Positions 1 through 6,911 of a DNA stretch of 11,697 nucleotides are shown here, one piece after another. Under the pieces are notes generated by a model. It made no database searches. It worked only from the letters and a program-made list of their open reading frames with translations, and was not told the origin of the DNA. Positions within the stretch are counted from its first letter, which is position 1. Each line of letters starts with the position of its first letter. The DNA lies in NCBI GenBank assembly GCA_934754735.1, contig CAKVJE010000059.1, positions 1 through 11,697 on the forward strand. Reading direction: 5' to 3'. The translations under genes were made by a program, and so were the position numbers. This DNA comes from an uncultured Candidatus Melainabacteria bacterium (GTDB lineage: Bacteria; Cyanobacteriota; Vampirovibrionia; Gastranaerophilales; Gastranaerophilaceae).

Positions 1-1011
1 TCTGAAGTTCGAGAACTTTTGACATATAACGAAGATACAGCCGGTGGTATTATGACACCGCTTGTGCTTACGGTTTATGACAATATGACTGTAAAAGAAG
101 CACTTGATACCATCCGAATCAAGGCTGAAAAAGAAAACATGGAGCTTTATTACGTTTATGTTGTCGATAAAAATAACCATCTAGTTGGTGTTGCGTCATT
201 AAGAAACTTAATCACTGCGCCAATGGATTTGAACATTTCGGATTTAATGTCGAAAGATTTGGTAAAAGTACATGTAGACGACTACCAAGACCACATTGCC
301 GATATTTTTATGAAATACCAATTCAATGCCTTGCCGGTTGTCGATTTGTACAACCACTTGAAAGGGATTGTTACTTGGGATGACGTTCAAGACATTGTAG
401 AAGAAGAAACTACGGATGAAATCTTGACATCTTCCGGTATCGTAACCGATTTGGGCGATGAGGACGACGACCTTTTGACAGGTAGTTTAGCACACTCAAT
501 AAAAGCGCGTATTCCTTGGTTGTTCATTACTTTAATTGGAGAATTTATTGCAGTAACGATTACAAACAAGTATGATAAAACATTTACGGCACTTCCAATA
601 ATTGCGGCATTTATGCCATTACTTGCCGGATTGGGGGGTAACATCGGCACACAAAGTATCACACTTATGGTTCGTGGTATGTCAACAGGGCAAATTTCAT
701 TGAGTTCAGGTTGGCACCATATTATGCGTGAAACAATCACTGGACTCAGCATCGGGGTAATTTTCGGATTATTAGTAACTTTTGTAACCTGGGGCTGGCA
801 ACACAATTTAGAACTAGGTTTAATTGTCGGCATTGCGATGTCTTTGAATATGACAATTGCAACTATGATTGGAACTTGCACACCTTTAGTTTTAAAGAAA
901 ATGAAAATTGACCCTGCGGTTGCATCAGGTCCTGTAATTGCCACTACTATTGACGTTATCGGTTTGGCAGTTTATTTAACACTAGTTACTTGGTATTTAA
1001 TCAACGTATAA
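1..1011 (+). CDS. mgtE: MgtE magnesium channel/transporter, 5'-truncated by window edge
   Basis: MgtE forms a dimeric inner-membrane Mg2+ channel gated by cytosolic Mg2+ binding to its N and CBS domains. The frame is open from base 1, and the N domain with the true start lies outside the window. About 336 residues of a family that is usually near 450 aa are visible. The segment starts with the family linker EDTAGGIMT. Two CBS domains follow at about nt 40-230 and 235-420. The membrane domain (about nt 495-1005) has several hydrophobic helices. Family landmarks are the GGNIGTQ motif at nt 634-654 and an Asp in the last helix (codon 952-954, in TTIDVIG), which matches the pore Asp known in MgtE. 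The TTG at nt 19 is an internal codon, not a start. The next gene begins 10 nt downstream, so co-transcription is likely. Confidence 0.95.
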   Translation, partial: SEVRELLTYNEDTAGGIMTPLVLTVYDNMTVKEALDTIRIKAEKENMELYYVYVVDKNNHLVGVASLRNLITAPMDLNISDLMSKDLVKVHVDDYQDHIADIFMKYQFNALPVVDLYNHLKGIVTWDDVQDIVEEETTDEILTSSGIVTDLGDEDDDLLTGSLAHSIKARIPWLFITLIGEFIAVTITNKYDKTFTALPIIAAFMPLLAGLGGNIGTQSITLMVRGMSTGQISLSSGWHHIMRETITGLSIGVIFGLLVTFVTWGWQHNLELGLIVGIAMSLNMTIATMIGTCTPLVLKKMKIDPAVASGPVIATTIDVIGLAVYLTLVTWYLINV

Positions 1012-1021
1012 GATTTTTGAA

Positions 1022-1939
1022 ATGGAAGAAAAAAGATACAATCAATTCAGTAAACATTTAAAAGATAAGTTTGGCGCAAAAGTTTATAAAATAACTTTAG
1101 ATGCCGGTTTTTCCTGTCCAAATCGCGATGGTAAAATTTCTAATCGCGGTTGTATTTTTTGTGATGACGGCGGAAGCTTTTCACAAGCGCATTCAAATCT
1201 TTTAAGCATAGAAGAACAGGTTAAAGTCGGCGCGGAAACTTTAGCTAGAAGATTTAAAGCGAAAAAATTCATGTCTTATTTTCAAGCTTTTTCTAATACG
1301 TATAAACCCGTTAACGAATTGGAAAAAATTTATACCGCGTCTTTGACGCACCCTGATATTGTCGGACTTTCGATAGGTACGCGTCCGGATTGTGTGGATG
1401 ATGATAAATTAAAACTGATTTCTTCTTTTACAAAAGATTATTACACTTGGGTTGAATACGGCTTGCAGAGCGTGCATGATAAGACTTTAAAAAAGATTAA
1501 TCGCGGACATGATTATAAATGCTTTTTAGACGCATATGAAAATACTAAAAAATATGGTATTAACACTTGCTTGCACGTCATTTTAAATTTATTTGAAAAT
1601 CACGAAGAAATGATGGAAACTGCTAAAACTATTGCAAAACTTGAACCTGAAGGAGTTAAGATTCACATGCTTTGCGCTTTAGAAGGAACTGAACTCGCTG
1701 ATATGTATAGAAAAGGCGAAATTGAATTTATGTCAGAAGATGAATATGTGAATACAGTTTGTGATTTTTTGGAATATTTACCTCCTCAAACGACAATTCA
1801 TCGCCTTGCCGGAAACGGTTTGAGGACAGAACTTGTTGCCCCTCGTTGGATTGGCAAAAAACTTGATTGCCTAAATAAAATTGATAGAGAATTCTTAAGG
1901 CGGGATACAAGACAAGGAAGTCATCACAATTTGTCTTAA
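1022..1939 (+). CDS. Radical SAM protein, YhcC/YtqA (TIGR01212) family
   Basis: This 305-aa protein has full length for the TIGR01212 radical SAM family (E. coli YhcC, B. subtilis YtqA). The [4Fe-4S]/SAM cysteines have the family's wide spacing: C32 in CPNRDG, then C44 and C47 in GCIFC. Other family segments are GLSIGTRPDC (115-124), VEYGLQS (144-150), NRGHDY (160-165), IHRLAGNG (259-266) and a C-terminal IDREFLRRDTRQG. As I recall, the Bacillus homologue has been linked to wobble-uridine tRNA modification. I treat that as a lead and not as an assignment. One oddity is that the loop which in relatives reads like GLPxE is NLFEN here (189-193), so a conserved Gly and Pro are missing. The start is the first ATG, only 10 nt after the mgtE stop and with a poor Shine-Dalgarno, which suggests coupling to mgtE. 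Confidence 0.92.
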   Translation: MEEKRYNQFSKHLKDKFGAKVYKITLDAGFSCPNRDGKISNRGCIFCDDGGSFSQAHSNLLSIEEQVKVGAETLARRFKAKKFMSYFQAFSNTYKPVNELEKIYTASLTHPDIVGLSIGTRPDCVDDDKLKLISSFTKDYYTWVEYGLQSVHDKTLKKINRGHDYKCFLDAYENTKKYGINTCLHVILNLFENHEEMMETAKTIAKLEPEGVKIHMLCALEGTELADMYRKGEIEFMSEDEYVNTVCDFLEYLPPQTTIHRLAGNGLRTELVAPRWIGKKLDCLNKIDREFLRRDTRQGSHHNLS

Positions 1940-1970
1940 CAAAGCTTCATAAACTAGCAAATTATTTTTT

Positions 1971-1999
1971 TTGGATTACTTTATATGTATAAGTATAAT
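1971..1999 (+). promoter_or_regulatory. Sigma-70-type promoter for the 2017 gene
   Basis: TTGGAT at 1971-1976 and TATAAT at 1994-1999 are separated by 17 nt, which is near-consensus spacing. The expected transcription start near 2006 falls within the Shine-Dalgarno GAAGGTGA (2005-2012) of the next gene. The 5' leader would therefore be very short, about 11 nt. This comes from pattern reading only. Confidence 0.6.
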
Positions 2000-2016
2000 T
2001 GTGTGAAGGTGATTTT

Positions 2017-2526
2017 ATGACCAATGGAATGAATATTGGAATTACAGGTTTTAAACAAAATTCTTACGGTAATATCCAACGGATAGGCGCAACAGAAAAC
2101 GGTAGAGCGATTTATAGAGTTATTGACTCAGAAGGCAAAGAAGCTGGGCGCTTGAGCGTAGCCAGTGCAGATACAGATAAATTTGAATCAGCTTATAAAG
2201 ATATTATGGATGCTGCACCAAAAATTCAAAAATATGTTGCAGAAAATTCTTCTGATGCAGATATCAAAAAGAGAAGAAATTTATCCAGACTAATTGTTGG
2301 AGCAGCCGGAATAACCGGTGCCGGAATTGGTTATTCATTAGCAAGAAAAGCTTCCGTTTTACAACAAATTTTAACAACCACAACAGGCATTGTAGCAGGT
2401 TTATCAGCAGGATTTGTAGCAGCACTTTCTGCCACAACTCCACCCGGAAGTTATAAATTTGCAAAAGCAACCAGAACATTCTCTAAGCTTGATATTCAGC
2501 CAATGAATAATGATATTAAATCGTAG
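2017..2526 (+). CDS. Small two-helix membrane protein, unknown function
   Basis: I do not recognise a family. I chose the ATG at 2017, giving 169 aa, because the Shine-Dalgarno GAAGGTGA lies at 2005-2012. An in-frame TTG at 1999 would add six residues but lies inside the promoter -10 and has no ribosome site. Residues 1-85 are polar and look globular (MNIGITGFKQ, then GRAIYRVIDSEGKEAGRLSV, which resembles a beta hairpin). A basic patch KKRR (85-88) precedes two Gly/Ala/Thr-rich hydrophobic stretches at about 91-108 and 113-139, the first of them rich in small residues (GAAGITGAGIG). A polar tail follows. A hairpin of two helices with a cytoplasmic N-terminal domain is plausible. The gene has its own promoter and a downstream terminator, so it is probably monocistronic. 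It could be lineage-restricted. Confidence 0.75.
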   Translation: MTNGMNIGITGFKQNSYGNIQRIGATENGRAIYRVIDSEGKEAGRLSVASADTDKFESAYKDIMDAAPKIQKYVAENSSDADIKKRRNLSRLIVGAAGITGAGIGYSLARKASVLQQILTTTTGIVAGLSAGFVAALSATTPPGSYKFAKATRTFSKLDIQPMNNDIKS

Positions 2527-2551
2527 AGAAACTTCTAACTTGATTAATATT

Positions 2552-2570
2552 TTTGTGCAAATGCCACAAA
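2552..2570. other. Small hairpin after the 2017 gene
   Basis: TTTGTG (2552-2557) and CACAAA (2565-2570) form a 6-bp stem with a 7-nt loop, 26 nt after the stop codon. No T-run follows, so it is not a standard terminator. It is the first of three successive hairpins in this convergent intergenic region. Confidence 0.4.
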
Positions 2571-2609
2571 TTATAAAATAATAACTTTATATTTTATATC
2601 AAAATTTTT

Positions 2610-2650
2610 AGATTGCATTTAAAAGGCATTTAGCCAAACAAATGCAATCT
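2610..2650. repeat. Perfect 11-bp inverted repeat
   Basis: AGATTGCATTT (2610-2620) is exactly complementary to AAATGCAATCT (2640-2650). The 19-nt loop contains a nested GGC-ATTTA-GCC (2625-2635). There is no T-run on either side, so it is a stable hairpin and not a classical terminator. It lies just before the bidirectional terminator and may protect the 3' end of the upstream transcript. Confidence 0.6.
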
Positions 2651-2667
2651 ATATTATTGTATCAATA

Positions 2668-2706
2668 AAAAATCCCCAATTACTTATTAGGCAATTGGAG
2701 ATTTTT
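2668..2706. terminator. Bidirectional intrinsic terminator
   Basis: The arms 2668-2681 and 2693-2706 pair over 14 bp with one mismatch (2675/2699), around an 11-nt loop. One end carries A-runs (2667-2672) and the other T-runs (2702-2706). The structure therefore reads as a stem followed by U's on both strands. It sits between the convergent genes ending at 2526 (+) and 2729 (-) and would serve both. The minus-strand U-tract is the better one. Confidence 0.8.
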
Positions 2707-2728
2707 ATATTTTTAATTTTTTAATCAA

Positions 2729-3586
2729 CTAACAAGCTGTAGTTGGTTTCTTTTGTTGAGTAGCACCAGGGATTGCTTGCCAGTTTGCTGCCATAATTTT
2801 CTTGAATGATTTAAGAGCTGTATCTTCAAGTTCACCCAACTCTTCAGCTTCCATAATCAATTCTCTTAATGGTAACAATGCTCTTTGATCACGAAGTACG
2901 CCTAAAGCAGCAGCTGCACCAGCTCTAACTAAATCGTTTTCTGAACGATTTTTCATAACATCAATAAGCGCAGGAACTGCTTTTGTATCGTTCAATTTGC
3001 CCAATGAAGTTACTGCATAAATTCTTACGTTAACCCATTCGTCATATAACATATTAATGATTTTATCAACGCATTTTTTGTTGCCGATTTCACCCAATGC
3101 TCTTGTAGCATCACATCTAACATTAACTTTTTCATGATCTAATGAATTCATCAAAGCATCTGTCGCAACATCACCTATTTCAATCAAAGCATCTGTTGCT
3201 GTAATACAAACTTGTGAATTTTCATCATTTAAAGCTTCTACAAGTGGTTCAACAACAATTTTACCGCCTAAACGACCTAAAGCACGAGCTGCACGAACTC
3301 TAACATCTACGTTACGATCTTCTCTTAAAGATTCGATTAAGTGTTCAGTTGCTTTTGTATCACCTAATTCGCCCAATGCACGAGCTGCATATAAACGAAC
3401 AGAACCGTTTTTGTCATTTTTAAGAACATTAATTAACGGTTCAACAGCTTTAGAATCGCCCATTTCGCCTAGAACACGAGCGGCATTATATCTAACTTTT
3501 TCTGAACTTGATGACATCAAATCATTAATAAGTTCTTGGAAAGATTTTTTTACTTGTTTCTTTTTGCTGTTTACAGTAATTGCCAT
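2729..3586 (-). CDS. HEAT-repeat (PBS-lyase-like) protein
   Basis: This 285-aa soluble protein consists almost wholly of about seven tandem HEAT repeats of about 31 residues. The recurring pattern is VRxxAARALGELGDxxAxxxLIxxL, starting near residue 28 and ending near 245. The repeats resemble the HEAT_2/PBS-lyase type abundant in cyanobacteria. Here it probably acts as a protein-binding scaffold, since no catalytic residues are recognisable. A lysine-rich N-terminus (SKKKQVKK) precedes the repeats, and a tail ending KPTTAC follows. I chose the ATG at 3586 because GGAGG lies at 3599-3595, 8 nt upstream. An upstream in-frame ATG at 3616 would place that site inside the coding region and has no ribosome site of its own. 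The gene is followed by the bidirectional terminator and appears monocistronic. Its partner is unknown. Confidence 0.88.
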   Translation of the reverse strand: MAITVNSKKKQVKKSFQELINDLMSSSSEKVRYNAARVLGEMGDSKAVEPLINVLKNDKNGSVRLYAARALGELGDTKATEHLIESLREDRNVDVRVRAARALGRLGGKIVVEPLVEALNDENSQVCITATDALIEIGDVATDALMNSLDHEKVNVRCDATRALGEIGNKKCVDKIINMLYDEWVNVRIYAVTSLGKLNDTKAVPALIDVMKNRSENDLVRAGAAAALGVLRDQRALLPLRELIMEAEELGELEDTALKSFKKIMAANWQAIPGATQQKKPTTAC

Positions 3587-3698
3587 ACACTTTACCTCCG
3601 ATATGCAATATATCAATTTAAAATTCTACACAGTAATATAAAGTTTTCTTTATTTTAAAAATTGCCATTTTTTTTCGTTTTGTAAAGATTTTGTTACA

Positions 3699-3714
3699 TA
3701 CCCTAATTAGGGTA
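3699..3714. promoter_or_regulatory. Perfect 16-bp palindrome, candidate operator
   Basis: TACCCTAATTAGGGTA equals its own reverse complement with no spacer. It lies 113 bp upstream of the HEAT-gene start and 162 bp downstream of the histidine-kinase stop. No T-run follows on either strand, so a terminator is unlikely. A dimeric regulator site for the HEAT gene is the simplest reading. The rest of 3587-3875 is AT-rich, and I see no convincing -35/-10 pair in it. Confidence 0.5.
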
Positions 3715-3875
3715 AAATTTACACTTAATCTCAGTAGTATTAATATACCATATTTTTGCATTTTTATGACTACCTTACCAGATAATTTTACAAAAGTTAA
3801 TTAATATTATAATTGTGATACGTCTACAACTTAGATATAGATTAAAAAATACGACTTTATAAAACTTAATAAATA

Positions 3876-5525
3876 CTACTTACTCGGGATAGTAATGACG
3901 AACTCACTACCTTCATTTATTTTTGTTTTAACTTCTATTTTTCCTTCGTGTTTTTCAATTATTTTTTGAGAAATTGCAAGCCCTAACCCAGTTCCAACAC
4001 CAACTCCCTTTGTCGTATAACCTGCAAAAAATATTTTTTCCGGTTCTTTTATTCCACATCCGTTATCTTTAATTTTTACAACCAAATTATTATTTTCATA
4101 ATTTGTGTCAATAGTGATTATTCCCTCTTTTTCGATAGCATGCGCGGCATTTACAAGGATATTCATAAATACTTGATTCAACATATTTGGATAACATTTA
4201 ATTGGTGGAATTTTACCATAATTTTTCACAATTGTTATTCGATTTTTCGTTTCATGCCTGATTAAATCAAGCGTTAAATCAATTTCGTGATTGATATCGG
4301 CTTCTTGAAGCTCTGCTTCATCGAGTCTTACAAATTTTCTCAAAGATACCACCAGTCTGTTAATACGTGCGATAGCTTCTGTATCAATATCATTAATTTC
4401 TTTAAGCAAATCCTTTGTATCCTCGTCTTCTACCTGCAAAATCAGTTTTTTCATTATTTCATTATTTGATTTTATGGAAGCAACTGGCGTATTTATTTCG
4501 TGCGCAACACCAGCAACAAGCTGACCTAAAGAAGCCATTTTTTCGGAATTAATAAGTTTTAATTGTGTGTCTTGAAGTTCTTTTAACGTTTTAGTCAAAT
4601 CTTTAACCATTCGCGCATTCTTTTTATAAAGCTCTGCTTGAATAATCGCGTTGCCTAACTGAGAAGACACACCATTCAGAACTTCTAATGTATCATCAAG
4701 TTTCGTTTTCTGTTTTGTAGAAAGCACAATTATTCCTAAAAGCGAATTAAGATGAAAAATCGGCACAACAATCCTCTGTACGATTTCTTTAAATGGTTTT
4801 GCTTCTTTATATTCTTTCATGCATGTTAGGCATGAAACCTTGCCATTATTAATATTTTGACTAACGCTTCTATCAAAAGAAATTGTTAAACCTATATCTT
4901 TTTTTTCTAAAGACTCTTTGATTAAGAATTTGTCATCTTTTTGAACAGCCGCATAATAAGCTCGAAACGCACCAAACATTTGCGCAAGTTCTTCCAACGC
5001 AGACTTTAAAATTACAGAAGTATCAATAGATTCTCTTATAATATTAGAAATATTGTTCAACAGAAGCAATTTCATTGCTTGAGACTGAGCTTGGAGTTTG
5101 ATTTTAGAGAGATTTTTATTTTCACTTTCCAACAACGTAATTTTTTTCTGATAATTTTGATTTCTGTTTAATACATTTTCTAAACTAATTTTTGCCGTAA
5201 CATCAGTAAAAACAATTAGTGTATACTTGCCTTTTTTAGTAGCATTCAAATCATAGTAAGAATAATCATTATTTGAACTTTGATACAAAACATGAGCAGA
5301 AAAATCTTCTTTAGAATTTATCGCTTGTGTTATAGGAGAATGCACGCTTACGTCATTACTTACAAGTGCGCAAACATTATAATTCAATTTATGCGAAAAC
5401 TTTTTTATATTTTCAAAATCCGAAAAAATACGTTTAAAAACATTGTTCCTAAACACAGTTTCACGATTTTCATTCAGCACAATTACGGCACTATTAAACT
5501 TGTTAAATAAATCAAACTTCCCCAT
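3876..5525 (-). CDS. Soluble PAS-GAF sensor histidine kinase
   Basis: This 549-aa protein has no membrane segment or signal peptide, so it senses a cytoplasmic cue. Domains in order: a PAS-like region (about 8-115), a coiled coil (about 118-155), a GAF domain (about 160-300), and a second coiled coil (about 300-328). A HisKA domain follows with phospho-acceptor H342 in AHEINTPVASI. The HATPase domain shows the N box (NQVFMNILVNAAHAI, 450-464), G1 DNGCG (487-491), F box (FAGYTTK) and G2 GTGLGLA (511-517). All kinase boxes are intact. An unusual CxxC (C232, C235) sits in the GAF region. No receiver domain or response-regulator gene is in the window, so it is an orphan here. The ATG at 5525 lacks a Shine-Dalgarno. 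A kinase-fold gene ends 39 nt upstream on the same strand and may be co-transcribed. Confidence 0.93.
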   Translation of the reverse strand: MGKFDLFNKFNSAVIVLNENRETVFRNNVFKRIFSDFENIKKFSHKLNYNVCALVSNDVSVHSPITQAINSKEDFSAHVLYQSSNNDYSYYDLNATKKGKYTLIVFTDVTAKISLENVLNRNQNYQKKITLLESENKNLSKIKLQAQSQAMKLLLLNNISNIIRESIDTSVILKSALEELAQMFGAFRAYYAAVQKDDKFLIKESLEKKDIGLTISFDRSVSQNINNGKVSCLTCMKEYKEAKPFKEIVQRIVVPIFHLNSLLGIIVLSTKQKTKLDDTLEVLNGVSSQLGNAIIQAELYKKNARMVKDLTKTLKELQDTQLKLINSEKMASLGQLVAGVAHEINTPVASIKSNNEIMKKLILQVEDEDTKDLLKEINDIDTEAIARINRLVVSLRKFVRLDEAELQEADINHEIDLTLDLIRHETKNRITIVKNYGKIPPIKCYPNMLNQVFMNILVNAAHAIEKEGIITIDTNYENNNLVVKIKDNGCGIKEPEKIFFAGYTTKGVGVGTGLGLAISQKIIEKHEGKIEVKTKINEGSEFVITIPSK

Positions 5526-5531
5526 ACAAAT

Positions 5532-5537
5532 ATTATA
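5532..5537 (-). promoter_or_regulatory. Possible -10 box for the histidine kinase gene
   Basis: The minus strand reads TATAAT at 5537-5532, only 6 nt before the ATG at 5525. No good -35 hexamer sits 16-18 nt upstream. If this -10 is used, transcription would start at about the ATG, giving a leaderless mRNA. That would fit the lack of a Shine-Dalgarno. In AT-rich DNA this can easily be chance. Confidence 0.3.
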
Positions 5538-5564
5538 TTATCATTGATAAAAAAAATCTATTTA

Positions 5565-6563
5565 CTAAATTTCGTTTATTGAATTTTTTATAAAAAGTCT
5601 ATTTATAAATGCTGTCACTTTTTTTCTTCTAGTAACTTTATCCTCTGCCGGATATTCTATTTTTTCAAGTGATATTAAAATTTTTTCAGCATTATCTTTT
5701 ATATGACATTTTGCAAAAGCGATTTGCCAATTTTTGGCATCTTCTTTTGAATTCACATGTACTAGTTGTGCATTTGAAGCTGCTAACAAAACTTTCTTTA
5801 AAATTTTTCTCATCATTTTAACTTGTTCATCATTTCCTTCCGGTGAAGCTTGATTATAAGTTGCATTGTTCAAAAACACTTCGAACATTTTTGCAGTAGT
5901 ATTGGCATAAGACATATCTTGCATTGTATCAATGTCATCTACCAAATATAATTTTCCTTTTTTTAGAACGACATTATTTGGATTAAGAGAATCAAATGCA
6001 CAATATTGACGTATACCAGTTTTTATTTCATTTAAACTCGCTAAATTTAAAGCAAATTCATCATAACTTGATTGCGGAACTTGCGAGAAAATTGGTAAAT
6101 ATCTTGTTAGATAATAATGATTAACTTGCGTCTTACTTAAATTCTCGCTTATATGTTTTGGCACTCCGGCTGGTCTATGTTTACCTATATTTTTTAAAAT
6201 TTGAAATCGTCCGAATTCAACAATAGCTTCACCAAAATAATTGGTTAATTCTTTAAAAACTCCTCGACCTAATTTCATGTTTCCAATTACATTCGTTTTT
6301 GCTCCTACCATATCATTAGGTATTCGTGCTGCATACTTACGTGTTATTTTATAAACAGAATTATGTGTCCCCTGTTCAATAAACCTATCCGGTTTTATTA
6401 TCGAAGAATAAGCTTTATTAACAGCTTCTGATAATATCAATTCATCTTGAGGCGAAATTTGCGGTTTTCTAAGTATTCTATCAAGTGAATTATGAAGTTC
6501 TCTTGAATAGCCTTGAAAAACAGGAGTTTTATTATAATTATTTTGAAAAGATATTATATTCAT
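5565..6563 (-). CDS. Diverged kinase-fold (APH/protein-kinase-like) protein
   Basis: This 332-aa protein has no family name that I can give, but its layout matches the protein-kinase/aminoglycoside-phosphotransferase fold. A glycine-loop-like segment FIEQGTHNSVYKI (61-73) is followed by YAARIP, with R80 where the ATP-anchoring Lys usually lies. The catalytic-loop equivalent is FDSLNPNNVVL: D191 and N196 have the canonical DxxxxN spacing, but the usual preceding His-Gly/His-Arg is replaced by Ala-Phe. The metal-binding DFG equivalent is LVDDID (D209/D210). The C-terminal about 85 residues are helical and basic (TRRKK 311-315). No membrane segment is present. The ATG at 6563 has only a weak AAGAGA ribosome site. 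The N-terminus MNIISFQNNY looks like a lineage-type leader. It may phosphorylate a small molecule or a protein, or be a pseudokinase. The 39-nt spacing to the histidine kinase suggests a shared transcript. Confidence 0.6.
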   Translation of the reverse strand: MNIISFQNNYNKTPVFQGYSRELHNSLDRILRKPQISPQDELILSEAVNKAYSSIIKPDRFIEQGTHNSVYKITRKYAARIPNDMVGAKTNVIGNMKLGRGVFKELTNYFGEAIVEFGRFQILKNIGKHRPAGVPKHISENLSKTQVNHYYLTRYLPIFSQVPQSSYDEFALNLASLNEIKTGIRQYCAFDSLNPNNVVLKKGKLYLVDDIDTMQDMSYANTTAKMFEVFLNNATYNQASPEGNDEQVKMMRKILKKVLLAASNAQLVHVNSKEDAKNWQIAFAKCHIKDNAEKILISLEKIEYPAEDKVTRRKKVTAFINRLFIKNSINEI

Positions 6564-6740
6564 ATTCTCTTAAAAACACGTAAAAATTTTTTTTGCTATT
6601 TTCAATTAATTAAAATTTCTAAAAACACTAATAATAAATCACTGCAAAGGTTACAACACCGCTCCTATGCTTGGTAGTTTAACAGATATCAAAGAGAAGT
6701 TTTATCTCATTCATCAATCGATTTGTATAAAGAAATAAAA

Positions 6741-6760
6741 AAGGACATAAGAATGTCCTT
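6741..6760 (-). terminator. Intrinsic terminator downstream of flgL
   Basis: AAGGACAT (6741-6748) and ATGTCCTT (6753-6760) form a perfect 8-bp stem with a 4-nt loop. On the minus strand it is followed by a T-rich run (TTTTTTATTT overlapping the stem base). It is the first structure after flgL (stop at 6912) with a proper U-tract, so it most likely ends the flagellar transcript. Confidence 0.65.
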
Positions 6761-6808
6761 GAAAATGGTAAGTATATTAAAATTGTAGATTATTTATTTT
6801 TTGTTTTT

Positions 6809-6826
6809 GGTGCAAAAAATTGCACC
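6809..6826. repeat. Hairpin A of cluster, GTAGG-headed (minus)
   Basis: GGTGCAA (6809-6815) pairs with TTGCACC (6820-6826) around an AAAA loop. On the minus strand the unit reads GTAGGGTGCAATTTTTTGCACC followed by an A-rich stretch, so a GTAGG head precedes the palindrome. Confidence 0.6.
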
Positions 6827-6843
6827 CTACCTTTTGTAATTTT

Positions 6844-6864
6844 GTAGGTCAGGCATTGCCTGAC
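6844..6864. repeat. Hairpin B of cluster, GTAGG-headed (plus)
   Basis: GTAGG (6844-6848) leads into GTCAGGCA (6848-6855), which pairs exactly with TGCCTGAC (6857-6864). The head faces hairpin A: CCTAC (6826-6830) and GTAGG (6844-6848) are inverted to each other. The layout resembles REP-type palindromic repeats. Confidence 0.6.
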
Positions 6865-6872
6865 AATTTATC

Positions 6873-6904
6873 GTTAGCCTTCTTCATCCGTGAGGAAGGC
6901 TAAC
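6873..6904. repeat. Hairpin C of cluster, next to the flgL stop
   Basis: GTTAGCCTTC (6873-6882) pairs perfectly with GAAGGCTAAC (6895-6904). The stem extends by a T-G wobble and TCA/TGA, leaving a TCCG tetraloop, so it is about 14 bp long. It begins 7 nt after the flgL stop codon. No U-run follows on the minus strand, so it more likely stabilises the 3' end or is a dispersed repeat than terminates transcription. Confidence 0.6.
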
Positions 6905-6911
6905 AAAATTT

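Larger units (their letters stand above)
6564..6911. other. 348-bp intergenic region with hairpins
   Basis: The left part (6564-6740) shows no convincing gene. A weak minus-strand TTGTAA-N17-TATTAG pair (about 6653-6625) could be the promoter of the kinase-fold gene. A plus-strand open stretch (6610-6738) ends at a TAA just before the 6741 hairpin, but it has no Shine-Dalgarno. The right part (6741-6904) consists of four hairpins, listed separately, and lies downstream of flgL. Confidence 0.5.

Noticed and set aside
387..944. 185-codon minus-strand open frame inside mgtE
   Set aside because: It lies fully antisense to a clear MgtE coding region and has no recognisable domain. It is a shadow frame.
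1999..2016. TTG at 1999 as the start of the small membrane protein
   Set aside because: It overlaps the TATAAT box. The ATG at 2017 has an ideal Shine-Dalgarno at 2005-2012.
3587..3616. Ten-residue N-terminal extension of the HEAT protein from the ATG at 3616
   Set aside because: The GGAGG at 3595-3599 is correctly spaced for the ATG at 3586 and would be inside the coding region otherwise.
6610..6738. Plus-strand open stretch with an ATG at 6667 (23 codons) ending just before the 6741 hairpin
   Set aside because: It has no Shine-Dalgarno at a proper distance and is very short. An open run of about 43 codons is not exceptional in six frames, so it is not called as a gene.
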